Below the pieces are notes generated by a model. That model did not search any database. It was not told where the DNA came from and saw only the letters and a list, made by a program, of their open reading frames with translations. A stretch of 64,000 nt of DNA. Origin: Cinclus cinclus. Its lineage: Eukaryota > Chordata > Aves > Passeriformes > Cinclidae. Positions 41,901-54,017 of the stretch are shown piece by piece (the stretch's first letter is position 1; every line of letters starts with the position of its first letter). The stretch spans positions 28,468,654 to 28,532,653 of the forward strand of contig NC_085052.1 of the NCBI RefSeq assembly GCF_963662255.1, written 5' to 3'. The position numbers and the translations under genes were made by a program.

Positions 41901-44900
41901 GACAGACCCAAGAAGAAGAAACCCAAACAGAAAAATGGAAAATGTGGGTATCTTTCTTGACATGCATAAGGACTCCAGCCCATGTGCTGACCTGGTTATC
42001 TACTCTCTGCCAGGAGTCATTTTCATTCTTATCCCAGTTCTCTTCACTGCAATTTTCTGATCATTATTGCAACTGCCACTTTTTAAATCCCAAAATTTAA
42101 AGCCATTTTATTACACAATAATCATAACTCTCTTTTATGCCATCATTTTTCCATTGTTTGAGCAGATGAAGGGAAAAATTATCTAAAATGAATTACTAAA
42201 GATCATTCTACACTAAGCTTTAATGGTTTAGTACCGGAATGGAATTTTTCACAGCTTCTGAATTACATGCAGCAAATTATTTAATCAAAGAAACATATAA
42301 TTCCTTATAATTGTTATAATGTAATCTATAAATTGTGCTATCAATTCCAAGATGCTGCAGAAACACCATGACCAGTTAACAACTCACAGAGAAGGTGCCA
42401 AAAGCAGAATTAACCCACCTCAGTAAACACACGGTTGTTTATTCCAAGGAGCACAGGCTCAGCACTGTGTTGATATGGAGTGACAGGCTCTGCATAAGCA
42501 GCTGGTGGGTATTTGGTGACACTTTGGGTATTTGAGTGACACTTCAAGGGCTGCTTTCTCTAGAAAACTCTAAGAAGCTCCCTGTTTCCCTGTGCCAGCT
42601 TTGAACTCTGCCATTCCCGAGTACTGCTTCTGAAATCAGGTATGCACCAAGGAGCAGGGAGGGTTTTATGAAGGAAGAACACAGAAACCAAGACATGTTC
42701 AACTTTAATAAAAAAAAAAAAAAAGAGCTGTGGGTGACTAGTTATAAGGAAAACAAATATTCATACTTAAGGAGACAGAAATACTGAAATAAATGCAGAG
42801 TAATAGTCCTTTCTCCTCCATTTTTTGAGCAGCAAAATATTGTCCAACTGACTTTGTTCACACTTTAGATTGCAAGTATTTCACTATTTTGAAAAGCCAT
42901 GAAGTCCACTTCCCCACCTGTATTTTGCTGAGGAATACAGAAAATTTTTACTGAGGAAGTGAATGCAAACTTAAAAATACAGCAGAAACCTGCAGAAAAA
43001 ACAAAGTTAGAAAGAGCTGTAAGTAAAATACTTTAAGGGGATGAGCTGCAAAGCCCTATCAGATAAATTATGATAAAAAGATTATACTTTTATCTTGCCT
43101 AGTCCTTCTTTACTATATAAGTAATGAAAAAAAATAAAAAGTTAGTAAGTTTCCAGTCATCCCTTTTCTCTTCCCTGATAGCTTTCCTCCCATTTAGATT
43201 TGAATATGTGACAAAGAGCTGGTAACTGGAACAATGAAGTTACTTAGAAACTACTTAGGAAATCAGAAAGCATAAACATCACCTGGAATGTAATAACTAG
43301 GGAAGAGAATGCAAATTTGGAAGTGAGAACACGCCATATAGCTCTCTTTTCAAAGGACTGTCAGCAACTTGAGAGGCCAAAATTGCAATCAAAAAGAGAT
43401 TTTTCAATTTTATCTGATGTTTAGAGAAAGAGTATAATCATTATAAAAATTAATATTAAGTCAGAAATTAATTTAGTAACACTAACATAAGAGGAATGCA
43501 CACCTGTGACTCACAAAGTACATCACAGCATTTTTCTTTACTTCTTAATTTGTCTCTTGCAGATTTGTACCAAGTAACTGTGTGCTTATTTCTGAAACAT
43601 GACACAGCAAATCCATGCTTCCTTCTTTGAGATACATAGCTGCTTTCCTTTGAAGCATGTATAATTATTGGTTTCCACAAATTGCAAATTTTAGAGAACA
43701 GGTCTCTAAAAAACTATCTGCTGGAAATTAGGTAAATCCAACAATATTCAAACTAAAAAATTCAATTCCACAGTTATCTCCAATTACATTTGAGAAACTA
43801 TAATTATTATGGAGAATATGAGGGAATTACTGATGCAAGAAGGAAGAATTAGGTACCCAGTTAAGCTGCAGAAACAAAAGGAAATAAGTGTCCATGTAAC
43901 ACCAGGTGACTGGGTCCTTACCTCAGGACCATGAACCTTTTACAAAGCCACTGGTTAAAGTCATGCAATAAAAACCCATCCAAGGATTCATAGGTATCAA
44001 ATTGTTGCCTCTGGCTCAGAAAGCCACTGGGCCACAAATTATTAGAGGCTGGGACTTATGAAAATACAAATGTTTAGCATGTTCCTATGAAGACTCCCCC
44101 ATCAGCATGCAAGCAGAAATAAGGTCAGCATCTCTATTAGATACCCACAGGAATTATTTTGAGAATCACAACTCAACAGAGTGGAGAAAGAGGACAGGAA
44201 AAAATGGTCATTTGTTGGAAAGCATGAAAGGTTCAGCAACCGATTGCCCATCAGGCTTAAATTAAATGTTATTAGGATATATCACAGACACAGCTATGTT
44301 CAGAGGAAGATTACAGGGAAGATTACAAATGTCCATCAGGACAGAAGTGCTGGCTGAGACCGCATAAGTTTAGAAAACACTAAAGAGATGGGATATGGCT
44401 CCTGATTCTTTCCTCTTTCCCAAATCACTAGCCAGGATGGACTAGGATGAGGGATCAGCAGTTGGTAAGGTGAAAAGGTATGCTAAATAAGCAAGAGAAC
44501 ACATTTGTGATGCACTGAGCTGTTTATAAATAATGAGCATTTACACCTCAATAATTCTTCTCTTCTGCATTCGAGAGAAAATTGATTACATGTCATTAGA
44601 ATGAGAGATTACAGCAGCTGTTGGCAAATTTACAGCAATATCAGATTGCTGAAATCTCAAAATATTTTTTCACCTAAATAAGGAGACTTTAAAGTCTCAT
44701 TGAGTCCACACTGGGGCCTGAGGAGTCATTTCCATCTCACTGCATCATTTAAGGCTCAACAGTTTAACACAAAAAAGTTCCTATATGAACTGAGAGTTCA
44801 AAATTCTGACCCAGACACACCAAGGAATTTCTTCAACTCTTTGCATGGCCACACACCATCCCATGAATGACACAACTGCCCTGCACTGCTGCTGGATCAC

Positions 44901-47900
44901 AACACGGCATCAAGCCAGCCCTCCAGATTAATCTTTTAATTTAAAAAAATATGCTATTTACATCACTTGTTTCTTAGGTAGCATAGGAAGTGAGTAAAAC
45001 ACATATCTTTGTTAAATAAAGGAATTTATATGGTTTAGAGGAAGATCAATAGGTCTTGGAGTTGGAATAAAAGGAGAAAATTTCTTGCCTTGTTTTGTGC
45101 TCCAGCTCCTCTAAAGAGTGTGATGTTACCTCTTTCCATACAGATAATGCTGTCTGGAAATTATGGAAATTGAGCCTATGGTCTCTGTCTCACATGTACT
45201 GCTGCTAATTAAGTTCTTTTTGACTTATCATTTGACTTAAAACGCAGAAGGGGAGAAATTGCCTTTTTTCCACTCCCTTTTTGAGGGAAGAGTGAAATTG
45301 AAAAAAGCTTTTATGTGGTTATTTTCCAGGAAATATTATTTCAGATCTGTAAACTGTTCTTACAAGGGCTGTTCAACATTAAAGGCTTCCCATTTTAAAG
45401 ACATACTTTAAGAGCATATTGCATATAATCCCATAAAGTAAATGCAGTTGCTCCATGCCACTTTCCTGCAAGCCTTTACTGCACTGTATTCCTCAATATT
45501 GGATTACCACAAGTCAAATAGGATAATATCCTAAAAATTTTGATCCTTGAATTGATAAGGATAGTATGGGGGTTGGGTTTTAAATAGTTGGACAGGAATG
45601 GAATGATACATTAATGGACTAGATCAACCTCAATAAACTGTCCTAGGGAAAAGTTATATCAAATATCACAAACTCCCTCTGCTTTCTGCTCCCAAGGATC
45701 AGGGAAGACATGCCACTGGCTCAGACATTTTCCTCAAAGCAGAAAATTGGGCCCCTCTTGTAGTTAATGAACAGATTTGCAATTCTTGCCCTCAATATTA
45801 GCAAGTGAGAGGCCCTGCCCCAAAATAATTCACAGAAACCTATTTTTCCTCAACATTAGGTATCTCGCTCTGAGTCCTGTGCACTCTCTTCTCCATCCAT
45901 TTAGAAAAAAAAAAAAATCACTTAAAACTGGATACTTCAGTCCAGGAAAGACTATTTTCTGCTAGCTGAAACCATTCAGTAACACTGGTAAATTGGAAAA
46001 GCTTCTTTTGTAGCAAGCTTGTCGTTTGTCTGAGCAAAACTGACCCCATTGCAGTGAGAAGACCTTGGAAAAACCCATCCTTTTTGGCACTGCAGGGAGA
46101 GGTACGAAGTCGGCATCACTGTGGTGTTCAGAACAGACTGAGAAAGGGTGAAATAAGGTAGAGACAGCCCACGTGGACAGGAATGGGACAACTGCAGGTC
46201 TAGGAGCAACTACATGAATTGTGACCCTGTAGCGTGAAGGCAATTAGGAATACTATAAAGGCCAATAAAAGTGTGGTAGTGGACAAAAGGGGAACAGGAA
46301 ATCATTATTTGTTATTTTTCAAGACACAAGAGCTATAAGATACCCACTGTAACTACCAGGAGCATAAATAAAATTAACTAATTTATCATACCACACAATT
46401 AAAATCATAAAGTCTTTGTCACAGCATGGTGGGGGGAAGGCAGAAATACAACTGGGTTCTCAAGGAGAGATAAATCATGACAGTGACAGGACTGGGGCCA
46501 TTCCCAAGCAACACCTGAGCACAACCTTCCCTCTTCAGCTGGCCCTAAACCTTGCTCTGGGCACCCACAGGCACTGATGTGAGGACCTCCAGGGTGTCCC
46601 CTCCCAGGGCCCTAATCTATAAATTTAAAAAAAGGGCTGAACATAAGGTTAAGAAAAACAGTAGTGCTGCCTCAAGCAGTATTTTGTACTTCTTAAAGGG
46701 CACAATGTATTAAGTGGCAGCATTTTTCCTGAAATATGTGCAGAAATTCCTAATTATGATGTTACTCATGCTATTTTTATCATGTATTTTCTTAATAAAG
46801 GACTTAGTTAAGAGATTTAGTCAAACTAATGTGTTATTTCCACATCGAGTTGAATTTAACAGATAACCAAAATCCTGACAGTATTAGATATAGGGAAATT
46901 ACTTCCCTTTACCAGATCTCTTGGTAACACACATCCTGCTAATATTTGTGAATTAACCTAACAGCTGCTACCTCCTGTAGGACACAACCTTTAGAATGGA
47001 CCAAAATCCAGGGATGGAGAATTCATCAAAATGCAGTATCTGAAACCAGGACAAATAATGCATAATGCACCTCACAAATAGTCAGATATTCTGTAGCAGA
47101 GAAATGGGACTAAATGGCAATGTTTCAATTCTTCCAGAAACTATGTGCTTGGTTTTTTTGTTGGTTTTTTTTTTCTTTTTTTTTTAGAATGCAACCTATT
47201 AAAAATACTTTAAGTAACCAAAAATACATACATTTTAAAAGGAATACTTCAGTATAGATAATTATTTCAATTTCAGAATAATTCATTTGAGAATTTTTTT
47301 CTAATTAATGTAACATTCATTTTTAATTGCCAAAAGATTTGATGGATTAATCTCCCTTTTGCTGGTAAGTTTAAATGAACAGTCTTAAATGCCCTTTCTC
47401 TTTATGGAAAGCTATTTTGTCAGTTTATTTTAGAAGAAAAACATGTGTTTTTTATTTTTCTTGGTTTTGCAGGAAAAGGAATTAATTAAATCTGTGGTGA
47501 ATATGCTAATACCACTTGGCAATGAATCTGGTTTTTATTAAGGGCAAATCTTATTCCCCTGCACTATGATTAACAGGGAAATATCTCAAGAAACAAACTT
47601 GGAAGAGGGGTGAAGAGAATCCCTTACTACAATTTTGCCAAATACTACTTAATTCCATTCTCAGAAAAATTGTTACTGTTAAAACAGAGGCAAAATAATC
47701 TAAAACTAACATGTGGGAGCACTGGAATATGCAGCATGTTACTCTGCTTAAAATGGTTTACAAAATTGATCCATAAACCTTGATCCTACAGCAGTCCCTC
47801 CAGCCTTTCTGATTTCACAAGTAACTGTTAAACAACTGAGGAGAAAACAGGATTGGTGATCAGCCCACAAAGCTAAAAAAAAAGTGAATTACCTTTGTCT

Positions 47901-49410
47901 ATATTTCCCCTCCTCTCCTGTGACCAAGAGAGCTGGTCACAGAGTTCAAAGCTGCACTGTGGTACGTCCTGTACAATTTTTTTTTCCTCTGAAAAACACG
48001 TACTGCTGGACGGGACGAGACATCCCATGGAATCCGAGTTGTTTCTACGAGGAACCTCGTGTGTGCGAGCCAGCCACCACGCACTTGGCTCTTCAGCACA
48101 ATGCTTGGGAGCTGGGATCCCAAGGTCTGTTTGACAGCTCTCCCAAGAACCTAGTCCCACGTTCCCAAACATCAGCCTTCAGAAAATCACAGTCACCTCT
48201 TTTACTAATTTAATTTACAGACAGCTGACTCAGGGGGTTGCTTAGAAAACAAATAAACTGGGGTTTTAAAACATTTTAAAATTATACAAAATCTCATCTA
48301 CCTCCAGAGATCTATTTCCAGGCTTGCTTCAGCTCAGTGAGCAAACATAGGGCCTAAGTCATAAATTGCTATTTGTAAAAATTAGAAAAACATATAATTT
48401 TATTAGGCATTAAATTAACTACATAGAAAGAATGAGAAAACATTAGGTTGTCTCTGTTTTTTTCCCCTAATAGAAAGTATTGCATTTAAATGAACACTAT
48501 AATTCTTAGACTTTAATTCAAACCTAATTTGTGCATGGATCACTTTGAATATGATAAAATACAAAGCATACATCAATGAATTTAATATTTACTGCATTAC
48601 TTAACTGCACTTTAAACTGGAGAAAAGAAAATTGATTTGATGGGTTGCTTTGCTTTATAAAGAACAATATTCTGGTCAAAGCTCATGGGAGAGTTTGCTA
48701 ACAGTAAGCTTTACAGGTTAATGTATTTTTTCAAGATTATTTTAGTTCCTTGTTAATAAAGAAATAATGTGACTACAGACAGTTTAACTTTGCCATGGTG
48801 AAAAAAAAAAGTTTGTTCTATATGTACTTGTAGTTAGATTGAATGTTAATGACCTGCAGGAAAACAACACTAAATGTGTCCACTACTATTTAAAGCATCA
48901 GTATGAAACACTAGTGTACCAAAATGGAATAATTAAATACATTTGAAAGGCAGCAAGTTAACAGGTTGCTAATTTCATCACTTGCATGGTGATGTGAAAA
49001 GCGAATAATGGAGAGGGCAGCAGTAGTTTCTGGTACTACAGCAAGGTCCAACACACAAAGTTAGATGATATTCATATCCACCTCAGATTTCAAAATATTT
49101 TTTAATATGAAACTGGAAATAACCTGATTTTGTGCTAGCTCCACTTGATAAAAGTGTGAAATTTGCACTGTTCTATGACAGTATATTTTAATTTTCCTTT
49201 TTTCTACGTCTTTTGAGTCTGATTAAAGTATACCTCCAAACAAGCAATAGAGAGGAGGAGGTCACAGTCCTTATGTGGTGTTATTTTCTTTTTTTTTGAC
49301 ATTTTCTTCAACAAAAGATCCTGCCTATAACTGCCTGAAATAACCCTGTCTATTGAAAATTGCTCTAATTTAGTTTTCCAAGACAGAAAAGGACCAACAA
49401 TTACACTTCC
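37991..49410. other. Long AT-rich stretch without a recognised gene
   Basis: About 11 kb with no exon, RNA gene or clear repeat family apart from A-rich tracts (38924-38955, about 42711-42724). Slightly GC-richer patches at about 45960-46240 and 47880-48180 carry 75-110-codon open frames on both strands, none recognisable. Confidence 0.4.
38924..38955 (+). repeat. A32 run in an (A)nC-rich tract
   Basis: Thirty-two A residues flanked on both sides by CAAAAAC units. It is a low-complexity tract. Confidence 0.7.
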
Positions 49411-49428
49411 ATTTTTTTAGGGCACAAC

Positions 49429-50021
49429 TTTATTTGATTAAGCAATAAAACTGCCTTGTGTGGGTTTTCAGCCCCTGTATTTCGTAATCTATTGGAGAAT
49501 TCAGAATCCTTTTCACTGAAGCCAATTATCAGCACCACCTCGTCTCTCCAGCCTGGCCCAAGCACTGGGCAGAGCAGAGCAGCCCTCAGCTCCCACACCA
49601 AAGATCTGCCACTGACAACCTAAAATACTCATGGCAAGGTGTCAACATTTGCACAATCAGAATGAGACACCATTTTGGTACCACTCCAAAGGAGATGGAT
49701 TTCCAGGTATTATTCCTCTCAGCTTCTTCACTCCTGACTTGTGACACAGTATACAAACTATGTGGTTCCCACACATCAGCTGAACCAGCTGGCAAAGCTG
49801 GATTAAACCTCTGTTCCTCTCGATCATTCTGCATCAAGACACAAGGGTTACTGGTAATTGCATCATTCCATATCTGTCCTGATATTCTGCTGGGGTGAAT
49901 GCAGAGCCAGGTTAGAACAAAGGTTCCTTCTAAGCCTACTGCTGGCAGGGGCAGATACTGGATACCCTGTGATATAGGAAGTGTAGGTAACACTTTGCCT
50001 GGATCTATCCCAGCATCTGTC
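49429..50021 (-). pseudogene. Candidate 3'-terminal exon or retrocopy, unrecognised
   Basis: On the minus strand, abutting the ERV LTR, a frame runs about 145 codons from the LTR edge to a TGA at 49586. About 150 nt of possible 3' UTR follow, then AATAAA at 49429-49434, then seven A residues beginning 10 nt past the signal. A plausible splice acceptor (TCTGCATTCACCCCAG) lies inside near 49894. Peptide pieces include NDREEQRFNPALPAG; I do not recognise them. It could be a host terminal exon cut off by the LTR, a polyadenylated retrocopy, or chance. The upstream ATG lies in the LTR and so is not a native start. Confidence 0.25.
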
Positions 50022-50076
50022 CGTAGCAATGGGGAACAAAACGACACAGACCCCTTATGCATGTGAAGGAGATTGC

Positions 50077-50106
50077 TTTATTGCAGAAATCACCCCCATT
50101 TTTATA
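50077..50106 (-). promoter_or_regulatory. LTR TATA box and poly(A) signal pair
   Basis: Minus-strand TATAAAA followed within 20 bp by AATAAA. The same pair, same spacing, is kept in the second LTR (60567-60594). That argues it is the ancestral arrangement. Confidence 0.75.
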
Positions 50107-50211
50107 GCTTTAATCTCCACCTGACAAAACTGAAACCAAACCAAGGCCTAACAGAACTTCACAGAAAGAGGGCCCCCATTGGCTGGTTCAGCTGCAGAGC
50201 TGCTGTTCACG

Positions 50212-50641
50212 CATCCTTCCACCCAATCAGCTTCCTGCTCATCTGCTGTCCACGCATCCTTCCACCCAATCAGCTTCCTGCTCATCTGCTGTCCACACAT
50301 CCTTCCACCCAATCAGCTTCCTGCTCATCTGCTGTCCACACATCCTTCCACCCAATCAGCTTCCTGCTCATCCGCTGTCCACACATCCTTCCACCCAATC
50401 GGCTTCCTGCTCATCTGCTGTCCACACATCCTTCCACCCAATCAGCTTCCTGCTCATCCGCTGTCCACACAACCTTCCACCCAATCAGCTTCCTGCTCAT
50501 CTGCTGTCCACACATCCTTCCACCCAATCAGCTTCCCGCTCATCTGCTGTCCACGCATCCTTCCACCCAATAGGCTTCCTGCTCATCTGCTGTCCACACA
50601 TCCTTCCACCCAATCAGCTTCCTGCTCATCCGGTGTCCACG
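50212..50641 (-). repeat. Ten-copy 43-bp tandem repeat in LTR U3 with CCAAT boxes
   Basis: Head-to-tail units start at 50212 and recur every 43 bp (50255, 50298, 50341 and so on), followed by a degenerate eleventh unit. Each contains CCCAATC or a one-base variant. On the LTR sense strand this is an inverted CCAAT (ATTGG, an NF-Y/Y-box-type site) with nearby GGAA cores (ETS-type). Units are nearly identical, which implies recent expansion. The second LTR has one unit. Because 3 x 43 = 129, the array creates 160-codon artefact frames on the plus strand. Confidence 0.95.
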
Positions 50642-50825
50642 CGCTCCTCCAGCCAATCACAGTCTCACTTCCAGCTGTCACTCACTGAGTCTCTCCTCAC
50701 TCCTATCTCCCTCTCACCCCCCAGCCGACTTCCAGCCATCCAGCCTGCAGCTGTGCCTTTCCCACAGGGCCTTCTGGTGAGCATAAGCCTTAACCACTTC
50801 AACAATTATAACCCCATATCCTACA

Positions 50826-50842
50826 CCTCCCCGCCTCTTTTT
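50826..50842 (-). other. Polypurine tract
   Basis: The minus strand reads AAAAAGAGGCGGGGAGG immediately before the LTR's TGTAGG. This is the plus-strand DNA priming site of the retrovirus and confirms the orientation. Confidence 0.85.
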
Positions 50843-50967
50843 ATTTCTTTTTTTTTTTTAATTAAGCAACAAAGACCTACTAGGGAAAACCTAAACAGCT
50901 CCTAAGACATTAATAACAGTGACTACAATAATAAATATAACAACTTCCCAAAAACTGTAACATATGC

Positions 50968-51961
50968 TTATAACATAATAATTATATACATAGAATCAGG
51001 ATGGTGCAAGGACAAAAGGGCGCACATACCATGATGCAATCCATTCCATGTGGTGGCCTGTGTGGTGACACTTCTTTCCCATGTTAATAAGTCCAGGGGT
51101 CCTTTCCATTGTCTGGTCAGTAAGTCCTTTACCATTAGGGGAAGTCTTAGATGAGCCTCTGTGTCCAAGGAATACTGCCTCTCACATGCAGTTTGTCCCA
51201 TCTCATCCCAATTTAGAAAACTGAGGACTAGCTTTAGCTAGTCTATCATGAGGGCACCCCAACTCCCCCCTTTTTTGGTTTTCAAAAATTGTTTTTAGGG
51301 TTCTATGAGCACGCTTAACCATAGCTTGCCCTGTGGGACAGCGGGGAATGCCCACATGGTGAGACACAGCCCATTGTTGCAAGGAGTTATGAACTTGCTC
51401 TGAGGTGTAGGCAGGTCCATTGTCCGCTTTGATGGTATCTGGAAGGCGTAGAGGGTCAAAACAGGAGAGCCAGTGCCAGATGGCATCACAGGCCTTCTCT
51501 GCAGTGTGAGCAGCTGCCATTAGGAAACAGGAATAGGTGCCAATAGAAACATCAATATATATTAAGTGACCAGACTCCAGGATATGGGTAACATCAGTTT
51601 GCCAGATTGAGTTAGCTGTTAAACCTCGGGGGTTAGTGCCTTCTGCTAAAGGAGCAGGAGCAACCCCACAACAGGAGGGACAAGACAACAGGATAACACA
51701 AGCCTGTGAGGAGGTCAATTGAAACTTCTTACAAAGAGAACGAGCATTCTGGTGGAAAAAGTTGTGAGATAATTTGGCCTGTGCAAAAGTATTTGGTACC
51801 ACAACTGTCACCACAGTGACATCTGCACTACCCTCTGCAATAGGCTCAGGTAAACCTGTGTGGGAGCGAACATACAACACATAAAAATCATGCTGCCAGC
51901 TGTTAATCAAAGTCCACAATGTTCTTAACTCTGTAAACAAAATATTAGTAACATGCTTCAA
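50968..51961 (-). pseudogene. ERV integrase with RNase H tail (pol 3' part), broken
   Basis: This is the best-preserved part of pol. Reading 5' to 3' on the minus strand: the tail of RNase H, an HHCC zinc-finger-like region ending CPSCC, and the catalytic core. The first Asp is in QTDVTHI (codon 51593-51595) and the second in KADNGP (51422-51424). The third catalytic residue, normally Glu, is Lys (51314-51316). A frameshift at about 51202 separates the core from the C-terminal DNA-binding domain, recognisable by RQWKGPLDLLTW. Pol ends only about 140 bp from the polypurine tract, so no env lies between. The sequence belongs to class II (alpha/beta-like) elements. It is non-functional as it stands. 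Confidence 0.9.
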
Positions 51962-52600
51962 ATAGGAAGATTCTAAATGGAATACAGCATTGAAAATATG
52001 AGGATTTAGTTATGATGTTAAGTGGTTCCTGTGAAAATAACGGAATATCAGACAGCAGCCAATCCTAAAATTTACACAGAGGCATCCTTTAGCATCAATA
52101 CCTTTTTAAGCCACTGGACAGAGTCAGCTCCTTGCCAAATCACTGCAGCTTTGTTGGTGGTGCTGGATGCTCTGTAAAAACAGTTAGTCCATTGACAGGG
52201 GTCATGCTGCAGTGATGCTTTACATACAGGGGGAGTTTACCCATCTCTATCCACAAACAGTGTGACGGATAATGGATAGATAATTGTCCAGAAAAATCTG
52301 CAAGTGCAATTTGAAGGTTGGTATCTTCTGATAGTAACCATGCCAAATTTGTCTTGACTTGCAGGTATGTGACATGTGGATCTTGGCCGTTGAGTCAGTC
52401 ACTCTCTGCTTTTCTTAAATAAACATAAGAACATATGTTTAACAGTCCACACAGTCTTGTTGCTGTGTGAGTTAAGAATAACCATTCTAACACAGGCAAA
52501 GGGTCTTTATCATTAACAAACCATTGCAACAGAACAGGAAAAGGATGAAATTTGATAGCAATTATGGTAAGGTACACAGATTTATCAGGATCCCACTTTC
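51962..52600 (-). pseudogene. ERV RT connection and RNase H region, multiply disrupted
   Basis: Two fragments in different frames are visible. 52395-52577 carries the connection-domain-like PVLEWLFLTHTATR, and 52140-52346 runs into the start of RNase H at VNGLTVFTE. The segment 51962-52140 has several stops and frameshifts before the frame resumes in the integrase fragment. It is the most degraded part of pol. Confidence 0.75.
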
Positions 52601-53480
52601 AATTTTGTCACTTTTCTAGCTCTTGAGCACAGGGTGCAAGGGCAGTTTTAGCTTCTGGGGTCAGCTGTTGAAGCGAATGCAGGTGGGGATTTCCTCTAAG
52701 TCAAATAAGGGGTGTTAAACTTCTGTAGATAAACTCAAAACTGGACACAACCAATTCAAGGAACATAACAGTTTTTGTATTTAATTTAAAGTTAGGGTGT
52801 CTTTAACACAAAGCTTTAAAGGCTGAGGGCTGATGGTCTGCTGAGTAATTCTCCATCCCAGAAAATTCCACAGGGACTCACGTTGCACCTTTTCAGGTGC
52901 CACAATGAGTCCTACATTTTGAATTGCCTGCATGACAGCTACCTGAATAGAACATAAGATGGATTGATCGTGAACTGTGAGTAGAATGTCATCCATATAA
53001 TGATATATGGCTGCAGCAGGAAATTTATGACAGACAGGCTGCAGGGCAAGATCGACTACCCTCTGACATATAGTCAGGTGGTTACACATACCTTGTGGCA
53101 CCACAGTCCAATGAAATCTCTTCATTGTTTCTGCATGATTCAGGGTAGGCACAGAAAAGGCAAACCAAGGTGCATCCACCAGGATGTCGAGGGTTGGTGA
53201 AAAAAAGTGTTTTAGGTCTAAAATTACTAAAGGAAAATTGAGGGGAATCATTGTGGGTAATGGAAGCACAGGCTGCAGAGCCCCCATAGGTTCAATAGTT
53301 GCACTTGTTGCCTGTAGATCCTGTAATAATCGCCACTTGCCATTTTGCTTAGGTGTACAGAATATAGGGGTATTCCAGGGGCTAGAAGAAGGACAGATAT
53401 GGCCTTAGGACAATTGTTCTTCTACAATCTGTTTTAAATTCAGAAGCTGTTCCTCTCGTAAGGGCCATGAGGTCAACCTA
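52601..53480 (-). pseudogene. ERV reverse transcriptase, broken
   Basis: The polymerase core is open at 52781-53287. It contains the catalytic YHYMDD (about 52988-53002), a preceding FHWTVVPQGM block and the following FLGWRI block. All are typical of class II retroviral RT. The N-terminal finger part (WPLREEQLLNLKQIVEEQLS) is in frame but ends in a TAA at 53405-53407; the same frame then continues into the core. No protease or gag is recognisable upstream. Confidence 0.9.
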
Positions 53481-54017
53481 CAACAGGGGTATGTAGAGGT
53501 GCACCCCCACCCAGTTTGGTGCTTGAACAACTTCTCCTGGGACCATCGGCCATTTGCAGGTCGACACCCCGAAGAAAACAGAAGACTGAATAACGAAAAA
53601 GAAGTGGATGAAGGGAAAAAGCCCCCTGACAAAACTGCAGATGATCTAAAGGATTGTGAATACTTGCACGTGTGAGCGAGATGGAGTGCAGGAGGGTGAT
53701 TGGAGTGTGTGTGAGAGTTGGGAAAAAAAATGCATGATCCTTATAATTGATTTGGCCAGATTGATCACCACAGAATTGTTGGGCAGGACTCGTTAGCGGA
53801 GAAGACCGCAAAAGGGGGACAGGACTCAAGAACACCTGGGAACACCAGGTTGAGAGTTACTGGATTTAGGGGAACTCAAGAGCACCCAAGGAGGCCAGGT
53901 TCAGAGTTACCAAATTTAGGGGGTAAGAGTCCAAGTGAGGCTCCTGGTCTGCTGTGGTCCAGGAGTGTGGGGTGGGAGCGCGCCAGTCCCATGTGTGCTG
54001 GTGTGGTACAGGGGGGG
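53481..54017. other. Unassigned sequence upstream of ERV pol, with a short duplication
   Basis: A protease and gag would be expected here but are not recognisable in any minus frame. Two adjacent copies of a ~51-bp unit lie at about 53822-53923 (share ACTCAAGA, GAGAGTTAC or CAGAGTTAC, and ATTTAGG). It may be ERV leader sequence fused to pol by a deletion, or foreign sequence. Confidence 0.45.

Larger units (their letters stand above)
50022..50825 (-). mobile_element. 3' LTR of the class II endogenous retrovirus
   Basis: An 804-bp LTR in minus orientation. It reads TGTAG at its 5' end (50825) and ends TTGCTACG at 50022; the related LTR at 60.5 kb has an intact CTACA there, so the last CA has mutated to CG. 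TATAAAA lies at 50100-50106 and AATAAA at 50077-50082, only about 18 bp further on. The poly(A) signal therefore sits just before the expected cap site, as in alpharetroviruses, and R plus U5 is short. U3 is swollen by the 43-bp tandem array. Adjacent sequence on the inner side is a polypurine tract, which fixes this as the 3' LTR. Confidence 0.9.

Noticed and set aside
50212..50641. Regular repeats resembling a CRISPR array
   Set aside because: Units are contiguous tandem copies without unique spacers, lie in an LTR U3, and the DNA is from a vertebrate.
50073..50688. Two plus-strand frames of 166-169 codons rich in His/Pro/Ser
   Set aside because: They come from the 43-bp LTR repeat read antisense to the provirus. 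The same peptide appears in overlapping frames.
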